DNA of 64,000 nt from Lotus japonicus (GCF_012489685.1 NC_080043.1:64501-128500), one strand, 5' to 3'; counted from the first letter of the stretch, positions 24,207-36,121 are shown. Numbers and translations: made by a program. Notes: generated by a model not told the origin, from the letters alone.

Positions 24207-25210
24207 GGCTTAAAAGCACTTTTGGTCCCCTATGAATACGATGTGTGCAAACATGGTTCTAGGGAGAAATATGTAATTTAACCCCAAAAAAAATTGAAAA
24301 ATAACAAAACCATAAGAAACCCAGGAAATTTCTCATCTTCATCTTTTTCTTCCACCATATTCATCATTTTCTCTATCATCAAACTAAAAAAATACAGAAA
24401 ATTCCACCATCATTCAGATTCACCTCAATCTCAAAGTATCACGTTCCTTTCCTTTCATTATGATCAGATTGGTTTGAAAGAGAATTAGCAAATTAAGGGA
24501 GAAACAACCAGAAGAACAAAATCATGTTTTATAATATTCCCATAATAGGTTAGGAAACAATAATTTTCGCTCAAACCCACAAATACAATAATTTTCTTTC
24601 ATCCAAACCAGAGTAGGAAGAATCAAGGGACAGCATATTGGAAATTGGAAAGCACACTTCAAAACTAGTTGACCAAGAGTGCAGTACACTCATCTCTACC
24701 TTCACTTCAGCCCTGCTAAGGTCGTTCAGTCCCCCTCTCCTTCAACTCCATTTCTCTTCCTCGAACTTGTCTTGTCTCTGCATCTCTCTCAACTCACTCC
24801 CAGATCAGAGCATCATCACCCCCACATAACCCAGATCGCTAGCCCCTCACTATTCCATATATGTGCAACCACACAAGAAAATTGATTAGGAGAGAAGGAG
24901 GAATAATGGGGGGAGGGGGAAGCAGTGGAACGTTTGAGATATGTACAATTACTTTGTCGGAGGATTCATATGTTCAATAATTTGATCTGTTACTAGAACT
25001 TGCAACAAAAATAACTGATATGAACCTTGTTGGAGATGGGTGGGTTTATAGATTTAGATATTGATGAGTTATATTATTCAAGAAGAGAAGTTGAACGATT
25101 TTGATTTCTAGAATTGTTTGGGTTTATGATGGAGAAGATGATGAAGATAGTGGAAGAAGAAGATGAAGTTGATGCACATTCATCACATTTCTGGGTTTTA
25201 GATATTATTA

Positions 25211-25257
<47 letters not shown>

Positions 25258-25405
25258 GCTGTTTTAACATAAAACGTTAATTTATTGACGGAAGATCAAA
25301 AGTGCAAACGAAGGGTAATGTGGAGGACTCGGAATGCTATTTTTAAAGTTTAGGGACCATGTTTGCACACATCACATTCGTGGGGGACAAAAGTGCTTTT
25401 AAGCC
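24207..25405. mobile_element. Large Mutator-like TIR element, related to 10414-11306
   Basis: The left end GGCTTAAAAGCACTTTTGGT and the complemented right end agree over roughly 60 bases, including 'tgtgtgcaaacatggt'. The termini resemble those of 10414-11306 (GGCTTAATTGCACTTTTGGT), so both look like one family group. The flanking 9-mers (ATTATTTTA, TTTATTGTT) match only partly, so the target duplication is uncertain. The interior holds an ATT microsatellite and short Ser/Pro-rich frames that I do not regard as genes. Confidence 0.65.
25203..25257 (+). repeat. (ATT)n microsatellite
   Basis: About 17 ATT triplets, with one interruption near the start, inside the large TIR element. Confidence 0.95.
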
Positions 25406-27227
25406 TTTATTGTTTCTTTTACTCTACTTATAGTTCAAGTTGCAAGTCATAATTTTTTGGATTTTAGTGCCAAAGTTGGAATAAGGTCAACAAGTGCAAC
25501 CTCACTAGCATGGCTGAATGAATATTAGATGAAGACCCATAACCATAATTTCCAAGCGCAAGATGTTCAACCTTGCAGTGAGCACTTTTGCATTGCCAAC
25601 CAAACAAACATACACAATAAATTTTTGAAGATTATCCAATAACTTCATAGCAACATCTTGTCTTTGCGTTGCCGACTTTCTTGTTGGTGAAAGTATCAAT
25701 AGTACTGTTGTAACTAAATGAACAAATTAACAACCAACTCCTTTCAAGGAAATGTTTTTACGAACAATTTGCAAGCAACTCCAACACTGAAGGGAAAACA
25801 AAAAGAATCACCCTTATCTATAGCATATTTCCAAACACTCTGCAGAAACACTGAGATCCTCAAGGATCAAATGGAAAAATCAGGTCATCCACCTCCATGA
25901 CAAAGTGTGCGCCCAACATAAATGCTAGTGCGAACAACGACTACCAAAAGCAGCACAACGACACCAACAAGCGGCATGACGAATCAACGCATGACACGAC
26001 AACATGCACGACAACACCAAGCACGAAGACAACATCAAGCGGAACGAAAAAAAATAGAAGGACCTTCGAGCTTCATAAATGGAATTGATGAACAATAAAA
26101 TGTTTCTTGAAGAGGAAATTCTCGTGTCGAATGCATCAAATTACCAAAGCTACCAAAGATGAAAGGATCAAGTGCATGTTTTCATGCCAGAAATTCACCT
26201 TCTGCATTAGAGAAGAAATAAATTGAGGTATGAGAAATTGAAGATGATTCCACGGTGAAGATGAATCTGCGAAGAAGATGATTTAAGGAGGTGAATATGA
26301 ATATGTGAGATCATCAAGAATCTTCTCATGAACCTTCTCTTCTATTGCAGAGTCAAGGGAATGAGGAATCAAACACATCGCAACATCTATATATTTGACC
26401 TTCACCGATGTTGCTTGCTCCATGACCCAATCATAGAACAACGAAGCAGAAGATGAATCTACAAATCATCGACGTCAAGACCAACAATGAGATATGATAA
26501 ATTGATAAACACACAGTAGTGTTTTAGCAACACTTGAAACCACAACGAGCAGGTCAAAGGTAGTGATCATAGCACGAAGGTGGCGGAAGTGGTGGTGAGA
26601 TTTATTGTTGGAGCTCTTATACCATGCAAGGAATGTAAATTCCCTCCACATTGTCCCAAACCAGTGTGTGCGACCTTGAACTATGTTCAAGGATACTTTA
26701 GTAATTCCACCTTTTATATAATTATTTATGCGTGAATTATTTGTTTGGTTTGTATACATATTATATATTTGATTTGGGGAGGTATTTAGTTTGTTGGCGG
26801 AAGGAAAATATTTTCTTTAATTATTGTGTAGTATACAAGATTCATACATATTTTCTCAGGAAAAATATTTGTTTGAATTATATTATTAGGTGTATTTCTT
26901 TTTAGTAAAATAAAAATGATTATATAAGTCTAATTAAACTTATTTTCATAAATTATAGAGAGAGAGAGAGAAATAATTTTTTGGTTTATTTTGGGGTCTA
27001 CTAAATTAAAACAGGGTTTTCCTAATTTTAAAGAAAGATAAAATAAAATAAATAAATTGAAGATTTTATTTGAAGATATGATTCATAGATTATTTTGAGC
27101 CTTAAGAATTATTTTATGAGGCAATAACTTTAAAATTAGATAGAGGGATTTTAAATTCTATGTAGAGATAATTTTGATTTTTTTTGAATTATTAATAGGA
27201 GATAATTGTTTTTTGAATAATTGTTAA
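25406..27227. other. Unassigned repeat-rich intergenic DNA
   Basis: No supported gene. Near 26605-26632 the plus strand reads 'ggagctcttataccatg', whose complement resembles a retrotransposon primer-binding site (tggtat.agagc). A decayed minus-strand LTR element may therefore be present, but no paired LTR was found. A short GA run lies at about 26959-26971. Small frames at 25718-26088 have Asn/Thr/Lys-biased composition without a domain. Confidence 0.35.
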
Positions 27228-27620
27228 TTTTTTTTATAAGCAAAAGAGTTATATTGAAAATAAGTACAAGAGGTACTTCATTCCAATACAAGAAGGAAAA
27301 AGAAGGAAAAGAAGAGCTACAAATAATAACAATTACAATGACAAATATCATTCTACTACCAAAGCTAACTCACCACCTCCAAAGAAAAAGACTTTAGAAA
27401 AAAAACATCATTAAAACCTTACTAGGAAAAACCCCCTTGGGAAAACCTAGTGAAGGAAAAAGAGTACTAAATTTCTAAAGTCAAGAGGAAATTTCCTAGA
27501 AGAGCTACATAGAAAACCAAATATTCAAAGACCAAAGGACCACCTCTCATTCCAACTGTATCAGATCAAATAATTGTTCATGATCAAATTATCACATGTG
27601 CTAAAATCAAATGGACAGAG
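27228..27620 (-). mobile_element. LINE fragment, 3' UTR and tail (piece 5 of 5)
   Basis: Read on the minus strand, the piece ends 'caatataactcttttgctta' followed by an A-run (T-run at 27228-27235 on plus), a common end of plant L1-type LINEs. Upstream in the same sense is a 'ggttttcccaagggggtttt' region, also usual in LINE 3' UTRs. It is the downstream continuation of the LINE pieces at 29203, 30825, 33816 and 53105. The 'tail' assignment is by pattern only. Confidence 0.5.
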
Positions 27621-27625
27621 TGGGG

Positions 27626-29197
27626 TGATAAGTGCTCATTTTACGTATATTTGAATATCATTTTAAACACTTATTTGACTTGTATGTTTACATTTTTTAT
27701 CATTTTATCCCCAAAGTAATTGATTTAGTAAGTACTTAGTTTTAACTTAGATATAATATAAATATTATATATTTCATGAGCTTAACTTGGACTTTTGATG
27801 CAAGGAAGATATTCATGAAGAATCCAAGTTTAAAGTGAAAAATTGATTTTTTAGAGTTGCAGAGCGCTGAGCACCCAAAAAGGGGCGCTGAGCGCCCAAG
27901 TAGCTGAAGAAACCCAATGCTGAAGGAAGCAGGGCGCCCGACAGCCTCTGATGAGTGCCCAGCACCCTGTGACCGCCCTAAACACTTATTAAAGGGCAGA
28001 AACTTGATTTTTGTCCCATCTCTCCCATTCTCTTCGATTTTCTCCCAATTTTGGCACCATAACAGAGCAAGGGAGCTGGGCTTCATGGAGGAGGGGTCCT
28101 TGGGCTAGGATTGGATGGATTGGAGCTTCAAGATGGTGATGGCAGCCATGGGAGGACGGTGACAACCTTCCGAAAGCCTTGGAAAGCTTGGGAAAGCTTC
28201 CATGGTCGTGGTTACGTCGTCTCCTCTTGAGTTTCGGTTCTTTCTTCCCTTTCCCTTGTACTTTTTGTTTTCTATTTATGTATTTAGATTGTATAACCTG
28301 ACTCTTTGATTGTTCGATGTTTGTTCATTGATGTAAGTGGAAATCTTTCATGTATGGTGTTTCTCTTTGTACTTCATGTTTCTAACCAATCAATTGATAA
28401 TCAAAAGGGCTGCACTAGTTTATAAATAGATCGAGAGGTTGATATGAGTTGGTGTATGCTTAGATCAATGAAAGTAGACACCTATGTCTTATGTTCTTGC
28501 TTTCTTCGCTTCAAGTATTGATTGTTTGTGTTAGATTTCTATGGACTAGCATGAGATCGAGAGATAATTGTGGGTCCGGTTCAAGAGAGAAACCACTCAG
28601 TGAACTAGTTGTCCTAGAATGAGAATATCTTGGGTAGGAGCAATAGTGGATTTCCATGTGACAGGTGGAGTTCTGAGTTCTAACAGGAGTTTCCGGAGTG
28701 ACAACGGAGACTTGCAAGCCTATGGTACCTTGTCTTAGGATGAATTGGTCATTGGGAATGTCTTTGAGAGAGAACTTGAGCTATATTATTCCTTTTGGGT
28801 TTTCTAAATGGTAAGGGATTACGTCTGGAAATTCTAATTGATAGATTCACCTAGGTCAGGGATAGTTAGGTGGATAACTCTCGGCATCATAAATGAAATG
28901 AACCATTACAAAAGTGTTTGAGTTGAAAGCAATTAGAGGATTAGGTGAAAATGCATTCTAAATATCTTTTCTTCTTTGTTACCTCAGTAAATCTTCTTTT
29001 ACTGTTTTCTTTTATATTCAAAAACCACAAAAACAATATATCAAACATCTTTTTATCCGCTCAGATCAATATTTAACTGGTGGAACTGATGTTCACACAA
29101 TCCCTCAGGACGATAAACCTGTATCTGCTTTACTATGATTGAATCTTAAAGGTTTAAGCCAAAAGCAATACAAACAACGAGGAAAAAACCTTTATCA
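27626..29197 (+). mobile_element. Solo LTR, Athila-type (1572 bp)
   Basis: Starts TGATAAGTGC and ends TTTATCA, with the perfect 5-bp duplication TGGGG on both sides (27621-27625 and 29198-29202). The opening words match those of the Athila-like LTRs at 34786 and 51627. The end region also matches in kind (an 'aatccctcaggacgat' variant of 'attccctgcggatacgac', then 'ttgaatctt'). No internal domain or second LTR is present, so it is a solo LTR, probably left by LTR-LTR recombination. It contains a GCGCTGAGCGCCC palindromic motif around 27863-27900. Confidence 0.8.
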
Positions 29198-29202
29198 TGG
29201 GG

Positions 29203-29780
29203 CTGCATAGGTGGCGAATTTTGAGGGCTTTAGTGCGGAAAACTTTATTCTCAAATTTTATTAGTTACTTGTTAAGTTTACATTCAATTTAGGTGACAAT
29301 GAAATTTCAAAATTACTTAATTGTGAGGAGAGGGGTGTGGACTACTTAGAGCTAGGAGGGTAGAATATTTATTCTTATGCCTTGATGAATAAAATGTTAT
29401 TTTTTGTAAATAATTTCAATTTATTTCATTTTGTAGAGATATTTGTGCTACATGCTCCTGCTCCCTAGCTAGAACAACATCTGCATACCATTAATTTAAA
29501 CGACATTGAATGTTCTCTGTATGCAGCCCTATGAGGTGGCTAAACCAAGTTGCGCGCACCCATTCACATTGGTAGAAGATGTGTTCTTGTAGCTGTTATC
29601 CACAGAGCACACAACCACCTTGCACCTCCATACCCCTCTTCTTTGAATTGGCCTTGTAGGGTAGAGTATTTTCTATAGCTCTATACACAAAGTGCTTCAC
29701 CTTATTTGGCGCCTTAGCTGCCCAGATCTTCCATGGAAGCACCATATGCGATGATGAGTTTGCAACGTTCATAACCTTTA
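29203..29780 (-). mobile_element. LINE fragment, zinc-knuckle (zf-RVT) part (piece 4 of 5)
   Basis: The minus strand of roughly 29530-29780 encodes a decayed zf-RVT segment, the C-terminal domain of plant L1-type LINE ORF2. It has a WKIW..KAP.KV..F start, a GCVLCG cysteine pair and a later C..W. Stops interrupt it. The part below about 29450 no longer resembles any domain. Confidence 0.6.
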
Positions 29781-30821
29781 GGGTCCGTTTGGTGAACAGG
29801 ACAGGATAGGATAGGACAGGATAATAATCATATCTTATTATTATCTGTTGTTTGTTGCGCCAACAGGATATGATAACATTATCCTGTCTCCTATCTTATC
29901 CTGTCAATCATGTGTAAAAGTTATCCTAAGGGGGGAGTTAGGATAGAGCAGGATAGGATACCAGTTATATATTTTCTTCCAGTATCCTAACTCTAAATTA
30001 ATTTATTTTAATATTATATAATTTATAATAATATTAATTAATAAATATAAAATATTAATTTAACTAAAATAAAAAATAAATAAAATTATTATTCATAAAT
30101 AGAAAAATAGACTACTCACTTACAAATATTGATTTATTAATAATAATAGACTAATTTAATATTTTCATATCCTATTATTTAAAAATTATTTATCTACTTA
30201 TATAATAATTTAAATATAAAATATTTTTGAAATAATAATATTTTTAATTTAGTTAATTTTTATTGTTTATCACGTGTCACAACTAAGTGAAAAACATTGA
30301 TTACAAATTTTGATTTTTTAATAGTAATAAATTAATTTTTTTTCATCTCCTATTATTTAAAACTACTTATCTACTTGTATAATAATTTATAATTCAAATA
30401 TAAAGTACTTTTGAAATAATAATATTCTTAATTTTGTTAACTTTTATTGTTAATTATCACGTGTCACAACTAAGTGAAAACCAATCAGTTAACTGCATAA
30501 TTTTATTTAAAATATAAGGCATCTTCAAAACAATAAAATATTATAATTAATAAAATTTAAATTAATTTTAAATTAATTTTATTTATTTTAAAATATAGAC
30601 TCATTCATGAAAATGTAAAGAAATTAAATTTAATAAAATGATCAATTTTAAATGTATTTTTTTATTCAAATATAAATCTAATACATTTTTCCTTATCATA
30701 TCATGTCCTTATCATGTGCACCTCAAACACAGGATATGATAAGAGTCTATCCTGCTCTTATCCTATTCTGTTGATATCTTGTTCCCATATCATATCCTAT
30801 CCTGACCACCAAACGAGCCCC
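29781..30821. mobile_element. PIF/Harbinger-type non-autonomous element (1041 bp)
   Basis: Ends GGGTCCGTTTGGT and ACCAAACGAGCCCC are inverted, flanked by TTA on both sides (29778-29780 and 30822-30824), the standard PIF/Harbinger duplication. The subterminal regions repeat 'aggataggatagga' words. The very AT-rich interior contains a tandem duplication of about 180 bp (roughly 30115-30300 and 30300-30482, both ending 'cacgtgtcacaactaagtga'). No transposase frame is present. It is inserted in the LINE. Confidence 0.85.
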
Positions 30822-30824
30822 TTA

Positions 30825-31077
30825 GTTCTTGGAGATGATGATATGTCGAGCGAACACTGAACCTGAAGTTACTACTCCACCACCAATATAGACAGTCCTA
30901 AAAGTGCTACCAGCTCAAAGGAATGGCCTTGATAACCCGAGCAGCACGCGGTTCAAAGACAACATTTATAACTTGCCTATTCCAAGTTATGGTACTTGCA
31001 TAAATGAGCTCGGAAACCTTGGTGACAATAGCATCTGAGTTCATGGGAGATCTCACCAACCCGTCACTCGTTCCAGG
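30825..31077 (-). mobile_element. LINE fragment, ORF2 C-terminal part (piece 3 of 5)
   Basis: On the minus strand the translation contains W.PGTS, VSELI, ITWN, V.FEPRAA.VIKAIPLS and SVRSTY. This is the typical L1-type linker between reverse transcriptase and zf-RVT (W...LI...F....I..IPLS...SV+SAY). A stop follows IPLSW. The reading continues from piece 2 across the solo LTR once one target duplication is removed. Confidence 0.7.
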
Positions 31078-31082
31078 CATCC

Positions 31083-33810
31083 TCTAACACCCCAATTTCT
31101 TGAATGGGGATCACATTAGTAACCCAACAAATATGGGGACTAGCTCAGGTTTTTTTTATCCAAAGGGGATATTTTCGAAAACAAAGGCCCATCATCACCC
31201 AAGCATTGGCCCGAGAAGTTCCCAAATAAGTTGGCCGGACACAATGCCTCATTAAAAGCCTTTCTTCCCTTAGACAGAACAACCCGAGTCCTTACTTGAA
31301 CTCAAATGAGGTTTTTCGATAATATTTTCAAATCATTTCCAAAACAATTCAATTATCCATTAAGTTCAAAATCTGGTTGACTAGATTATCTCAATTTTCA
31401 AAATTTGAACCTATAATCGTTTGATTTTCAAACTTTAGCAGATAATAACATTTAAGCATAATCTTAACAATAACCGCATAGTAATAATAAGATAAACTCG
31501 ATTAAATCCTAAGTAACCGCTAAGGTAATTCAAAATCCAACAAAATATCGACGTTCGACGAGATTAAAATTCAAGTTTAAAGATAACAATTATTCAAAAA
31601 CACCCTCTTTGCAAGCCATCCTTCTACGTCGCTCCAAAGCATCGCCGCTTAGCCCTAGTCGTCGTCAAACTCCTTGTCATTACAAAAATCAGCCTTCACC
31701 ACACGACGACTCATCAACTAAAGCGTTAAGCGCCCAAGTAGACAAATAGCAAACATTAAGAATTAGTTCCAATAAAACAAGCAACAAGAACTCAAAATAG
31801 AAGATAAGACAAGGTTTTCAAATAAAAGATAACAACAACTCTAAACCTTATCCTTACCAACAACTTTAAGATAACATAAAAGTATCTTATCAAGAACAAC
31901 AAAACATGTCACACGAATTTGTCAAGCAAGAAGGTTAGTCTTAATGCCTACATGCATCTACCAAAATAGATCGATCAAAGCCTCACAAGCCTAGACGACT
32001 TCGTCGTCGAGTAATTCAAAACACCTTGAGAAGGTGGGACAACCTCGTGGGACAATCACCACCACGGTGCCACTTTCAAAATCAAAACCTTAATGCTCGA
32101 GTTAGTAGCAAAAAGGCTCACGACCAACATGCAACAAAGGTGTCGTTTATTTTTCTCTTTCAAATTTTCAACAACAAAGCGACACTTTTCCAAAATACGA
32201 CATATTTCATATATCCAACAATTAACATGACATAATCATGCATAAATCAACAACATAGCATCATAACATGCAACAACAATAGCGCTTTAAACAAATTCAT
32301 CTCACATATCATGCAAGGAAAATAAAACCATACAAACTCACGCACTGATTAAGAAACCATCCTTACCTCCTTAAGTTATAGTGCATGAGACGAAAAACCT
32401 TGAAGAATTGGAGGATGGAAGAAGTGCTATCAACTACAAAGGGAAGGAGGGGGTTTCATACACATTAGGGAGAAGGAGCACTTGAGATTGATGAGTCTCA
32501 AGTGTAGTTTTTAGTAAGGGAAGCAGCTACTGAGGTGTGTGATTTTTGCCTTCACTCTGAGGTAAAAATAGTTGAAGCTCACAACCACTTAGCCCCTTCA
32601 AAATTTTGGCCATCCCACCTAAAGAGGGTGTATTTTTTTTTTTTTTTTCTGTTTTTAAACTCCACTTTCCCCACCTTAGGTCTAGGTTCATTCACTAACC
32701 TTTTCTTTTTGAATTACTAAATAAAACTCAACAAATTATCTCTAGAATATTCCTATATTAATTAATTAAAATTTCGTCAACTAAAACTGACCACCATTCA
32801 GTTCATAGGATTATATCTCTATTCTAGAAACTCCTAGAAAAATAATTTAAATTCAAGATAGTTTAGTTACTTGTTTTTCAAGCTATTTCAACCTTTATTT
32901 GGTAAAATAATTACGAGAAAGGCTAAATTCTGAAAATTTAATCCATTCACCCTAAAAGCTGGTCACATTCAGTTCCCCATGATTCTCTCCCCTTCTAGAA
33001 GCCCTCATAAAATTTTCAAATCATTATCTCCTATTTTGCTTAGGTTTAAAGCCGAAATAAGGTTTAATTAATTACTTAATAAATAGAAATCCAAAATTCC
33101 GAAATTAATAAATTTTATACTCCAAAAATAATCATGTTTATCTTCAGATATTATTTATTATTTTTAATGACCAATATTTCAACTTTTTCAAAAATATGTT
33201 GAAGATATAGTTCACAAATTAACTTATGATCATAAAATTAAATAATTACGAATTATTTAAATAATTTACTTATTTAATATAAAATAATTATTTTCAGGCT
33301 ATATCAGACCCACTATAAATTTATTTCAATTTTATATCACCTTTTTTAATTTTTAAAATATTTAATCTAAATCTATGAAAAACCCCCAAAACAATTCCAA
33401 ATTAAACTTTTAACCCACTTTTCCTCTCTCCTGGTCATCAACCTCGAAATTTACGAAATAAATATTATAATTTCAACTTTATTTTTATTTTTATGAGTTA
33501 TATAATTAATTAAATAATTATACTAAGTCTATTTCTAAATATTAATCATTTTTATCGTTTTACTGACGATTAACTACAGAAGTAAAACTTATGCTGTTTT
33601 TTTCCAATATCAACCCAACAACAACGACAACAACAAAGGGGGTGTTAACATATTTTCATGTACTCATGCTATATGCACATCCTCATCACCATGACAACAG
33701 TAAATCAATTGACAGAAATCAACGGACAAGGATCAAACAATTTCATATATCATCATAATAATAATATACTTACTTCATAATAACTTATTTAATAATTTTA
33801 GGGTCTTACA
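31083..33810 (-). mobile_element. Solo LTR, Tekay/Del-like (2728 bp)
   Basis: On the minus strand it starts TGTAAGACCCTAAAATT and ends GAAATTGGGGTGTTAGA. The inner Tekay LTR starts TGTAAGACCTGG and ends GAAATTGGGGTGTTACA, so family and size agree. The final CA has mutated to GA. The flanks carry a perfect 5-bp duplication CATCC (31078-31082 and 33811-33815). There is no internal domain. It is inserted in the LINE in the middle of an ORF2 segment. Confidence 0.8.
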
Positions 33811-33815
33811 CATCC

Positions 33816-34077
33816 AAGCATCATCCAATATATTAATCAATTGCCCATTATCCACTCTCTACCTCAAAGCCTTCCTTAACAGTTCCAATGGCACCCCAAA
33901 CACTCCTCTTGGAATAACTAGGTTGATAGCCCACCTTCGCTTCCCATAAACTAGATACGGGAAAATACTTAGCCTTCCAAACCTTAAACATCATGGAATT
34001 TCCCGAGTGCAATAATCGCCACACTTGTTTTGCAAGAAGAGCTAGATTAAAGTATTCCAAATCTCGGAAGCCCATAC
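33816..34077 (-). mobile_element. LINE fragment (piece 2 of 5)
   Basis: The minus-strand frame reads MGFRDLEYFNLALLAKQVWR, then KAKYFP and GYQPSYSKRSVWGAI. These are the conserved segments just after the reverse transcriptase thumb in plant L1-type LINEs (GG(L/M)GFRDL..FN.ALLAKQ.WR). It joins piece 1 across the Cassandra insertion (duplication CATAC, 34073-34077 and 53100-53104). Confidence 0.8.
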
Positions 34078-34167
34078 TGTAACATCCCGATATGACGACT
34101 GGCCTCACGGTAACAACACGAGTCTTTTCAGTACGCTTTGTCCTCACTCGCGCACTTCTTGGGAAAA

Positions 34168-34221
34168 CTTCCCAGGAGGTCACCCATCTCAATATTGCTC
34201 TGAGTCAAGCACACTTAACTA
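34168..34221 (-). other. 5S rRNA-derived segment, Cassandra LTR copy A
   Basis: The minus strand reads AGTTAAGTGTGCTTG, then a diverged middle, then GATGGGTGACCTCCTGGGAAG. This matches the 3' two thirds of plant 5S rRNA, including the region of the box C promoter. It is not a functional rRNA gene, since the 5' part is unrecognisable here. Confidence 0.75.
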
Positions 34222-34529
34222 TAAAGTTTTTATGAGTTGGGCTCCCGAAAAGAAGATGCATCTTGTTGTTATGAGTAGTACCAATCAAATCCTTTATGCC
34301 CTCCTTGACTGTATAGTCCCATACCTATATAGCATCGAAATACCTCTTGTTCGGGTGCGAGATCCCGGTTCATTCATGTGCCCCTCCGCCTAGAAGCCTG
34401 CCAGGAGCCGCTCCTTGTCTGTGCCTCACTGCACCGGCGATCACTCCCCACCCTCGTCAGCCCCGGGTGTCACAGGCCCACCAGCTTCCGCTTGGTTCGT
34501 CCCCGAACCACACCGTACTGGGAGAGGTC

Positions 34530-34542
34530 GGCTTTGATACCA
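34530..34542 (-). promoter_or_regulatory. Cassandra primer-binding site
   Basis: TGGTATCAAAGCC on the minus strand, two bases from the end of LTR copy B. It closely matches the complement of the initiator tRNA-Met 3' end (TGGTATCAGAGCC). Confidence 0.7.
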
Positions 34543-34633
34543 TTTGTAACATCCAGATCTGACAACTGGCCTCACGGTAACAACACGAGTCTTTTCAGTG
34601 CGCTTTGTCCTCACTCGCGCACTTCTTGAGAAA

Positions 34634-34688
34634 ACTTCCCAGGAGGTCACCCATCCCAGTATTGCTCCAAGTCAAGCACACTTAACTA
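34634..34688 (-). other. 5S rRNA-derived segment, Cassandra LTR copy B
   Basis: Second copy of the 5S-like stretch. GATGGGTGACCTCCTGGGAAG is intact; the middle differs from copy A. Confidence 0.75.
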
Positions 34689-34785
34689 TGGAGTTTTTAT
34701 GAGTTGGGCTCCCGAAAAGAAGATGCATATTGTTGTTATGAGTAGTACCAATCAAATCATTTATGCCCTCTTGACTGTATAGTCC

Positions 34786-36100
34786 TGATAAGTGCCAAAT
34801 TTACCTGATCTTCTATATTAATTTCGGCACTTATCTATACTAAATGTGTACGTTATCTTTCAAATTATCCCTCAATAAAGTTAATTTAGTAAGTAGATAG
34901 TTTTTATATAGATAAATGTAAGATATGTTGGTTTTATCATTTAGACTCTTTGGTTTTTATTGTAGGAGAAAAGTCAAGAAGATCCAACCATTTGAAGATC
35001 AAAAGGGCTAAAAATATTGAAGTCCGCTTAAGCCAAATGTTTCCTCGCTTAAGCCAAATTACATGGCAGTAGCAGTGGTTCTGGAAGACAATTCGGCTTA
35101 AGCAAGAATTGGTCTCGCTTAACCCAAAGACCTTACCTGAAGGTGAAGAAACCTGCTCGCTTAAGCGACACCTTTACCAGCTTAAGTGAAACTGCTGCCC
35201 TTTTTATAAAAGGCTCGACCAGATCAGAATGGAAGCATCTCTTGACATATTTTGGACCTCTTGGAGAGAAAATTGTAGAGAGAAGGAAGAGAGAAACTTT
35301 GGGAGCTTTGATCCACCATCCATCGTGCTGGAGACACATCGAGGACGGCACGGGTCGCCGCTTTCACCTTAGTTTCCTCTTTTAAGCTTTGTAAGCAATC
35401 CATGGATATGGGTTGCTAAGTTTCTTTGTTGGATTTGGATGTAGCCTTTAACCATGATTTGTTCTTCTTGATTTCTATATGAAAATATAGTTTCTATTAC
35501 ATGATTCAATGGTTTTCTCTTGTTCTTAATGCTATGTTTTAGTTTGCGCACCTAGAACATATCGATAGATTCGGCGTAAGAGTGGAAGCTGCGGCGTCTA
35601 GAGTCCGACCTAGAGTTAATCATCTAATAAATCTAATTGCTAGGAATAGAGTTAGGTTTGTTAGTCCCTTAAACATCTGAGCTTAAAGATAACTTAGCTT
35701 TTCTATGCATGTGAGGAATCAATGTTTAGGAAAGTAAGTTATAGATATCCACTCATGTGAGGAATCAATGAAGTAGGGTAGAAATGGTGTAGATGAATCA
35801 TGGATAGGAATGAATATTCATATAGAATCATAGGACACTAATAGTTAAATGGTGAACTCCAATTCCAACAGCTTTCTCTCTTGATACCAATCGTTTTACT
35901 CTCGCTTTGTTTAATTTGAATGTGTTTTGGTCACCGAAACAATTATCAACCTTTTGAAAATCTATTGCTTGGGTAATTTTACTAAAGAACGGCATTTGTG
36001 TTAGCAATTCCCTGCGGATACGACAAAAATCCTATGCTATACTACAATTGAATCTTGAGAATTTTAAAAGTAGTATCGGTGTAGAAAAAATCTCTCAACA
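34786..36100 (+). repeat. Athila-like 5' LTR
   Basis: 1315 bp, TG...CA. A TATA box (TATAAAAG) lies at 35205-35212. CGCTTAAGC motifs cluster at about 35026-35190. It differs from the 3' LTR at about 17 positions by eye, including two compensating single-base indels. Confidence 0.9.
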
Positions 36101-36103
36101 AAA

Positions 36104-36121
36104 TGGCACCGTTGCCGGGGA
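36104..36121 (+). promoter_or_regulatory. Athila-like primer-binding site (tRNA-Asp)
   Basis: TGGCACCGTTGCCGGGGA, three bases after the 5' LTR. One mismatch to TGGCGCCGTTGCCGGGGA, the complement of the plant tRNA-Asp 3' end used by Athila-type elements. Confidence 0.85.

Noticed and set aside
24294..24885. Three small Ser/Pro-rich frames
   Set aside because: Inside a non-autonomous TIR element, with no domain and low-complexity composition.
25718..26759. Small frames of 60-94 codons
   Set aside because: Asn/Thr/Lys-biased or featureless; no supporting splice pattern or domain.
34168..34221. Possible 5S rRNA gene
   Set aside because: Only the 3' part resembles 5S rRNA, and it lies inside repeated TRIM LTRs; it is a captured segment, not a gene.
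34347..34650. Overlapping small frames on both strands
   Set aside because: They fall within the Cassandra LTRs and 70-bp internal domain, which are non-coding.
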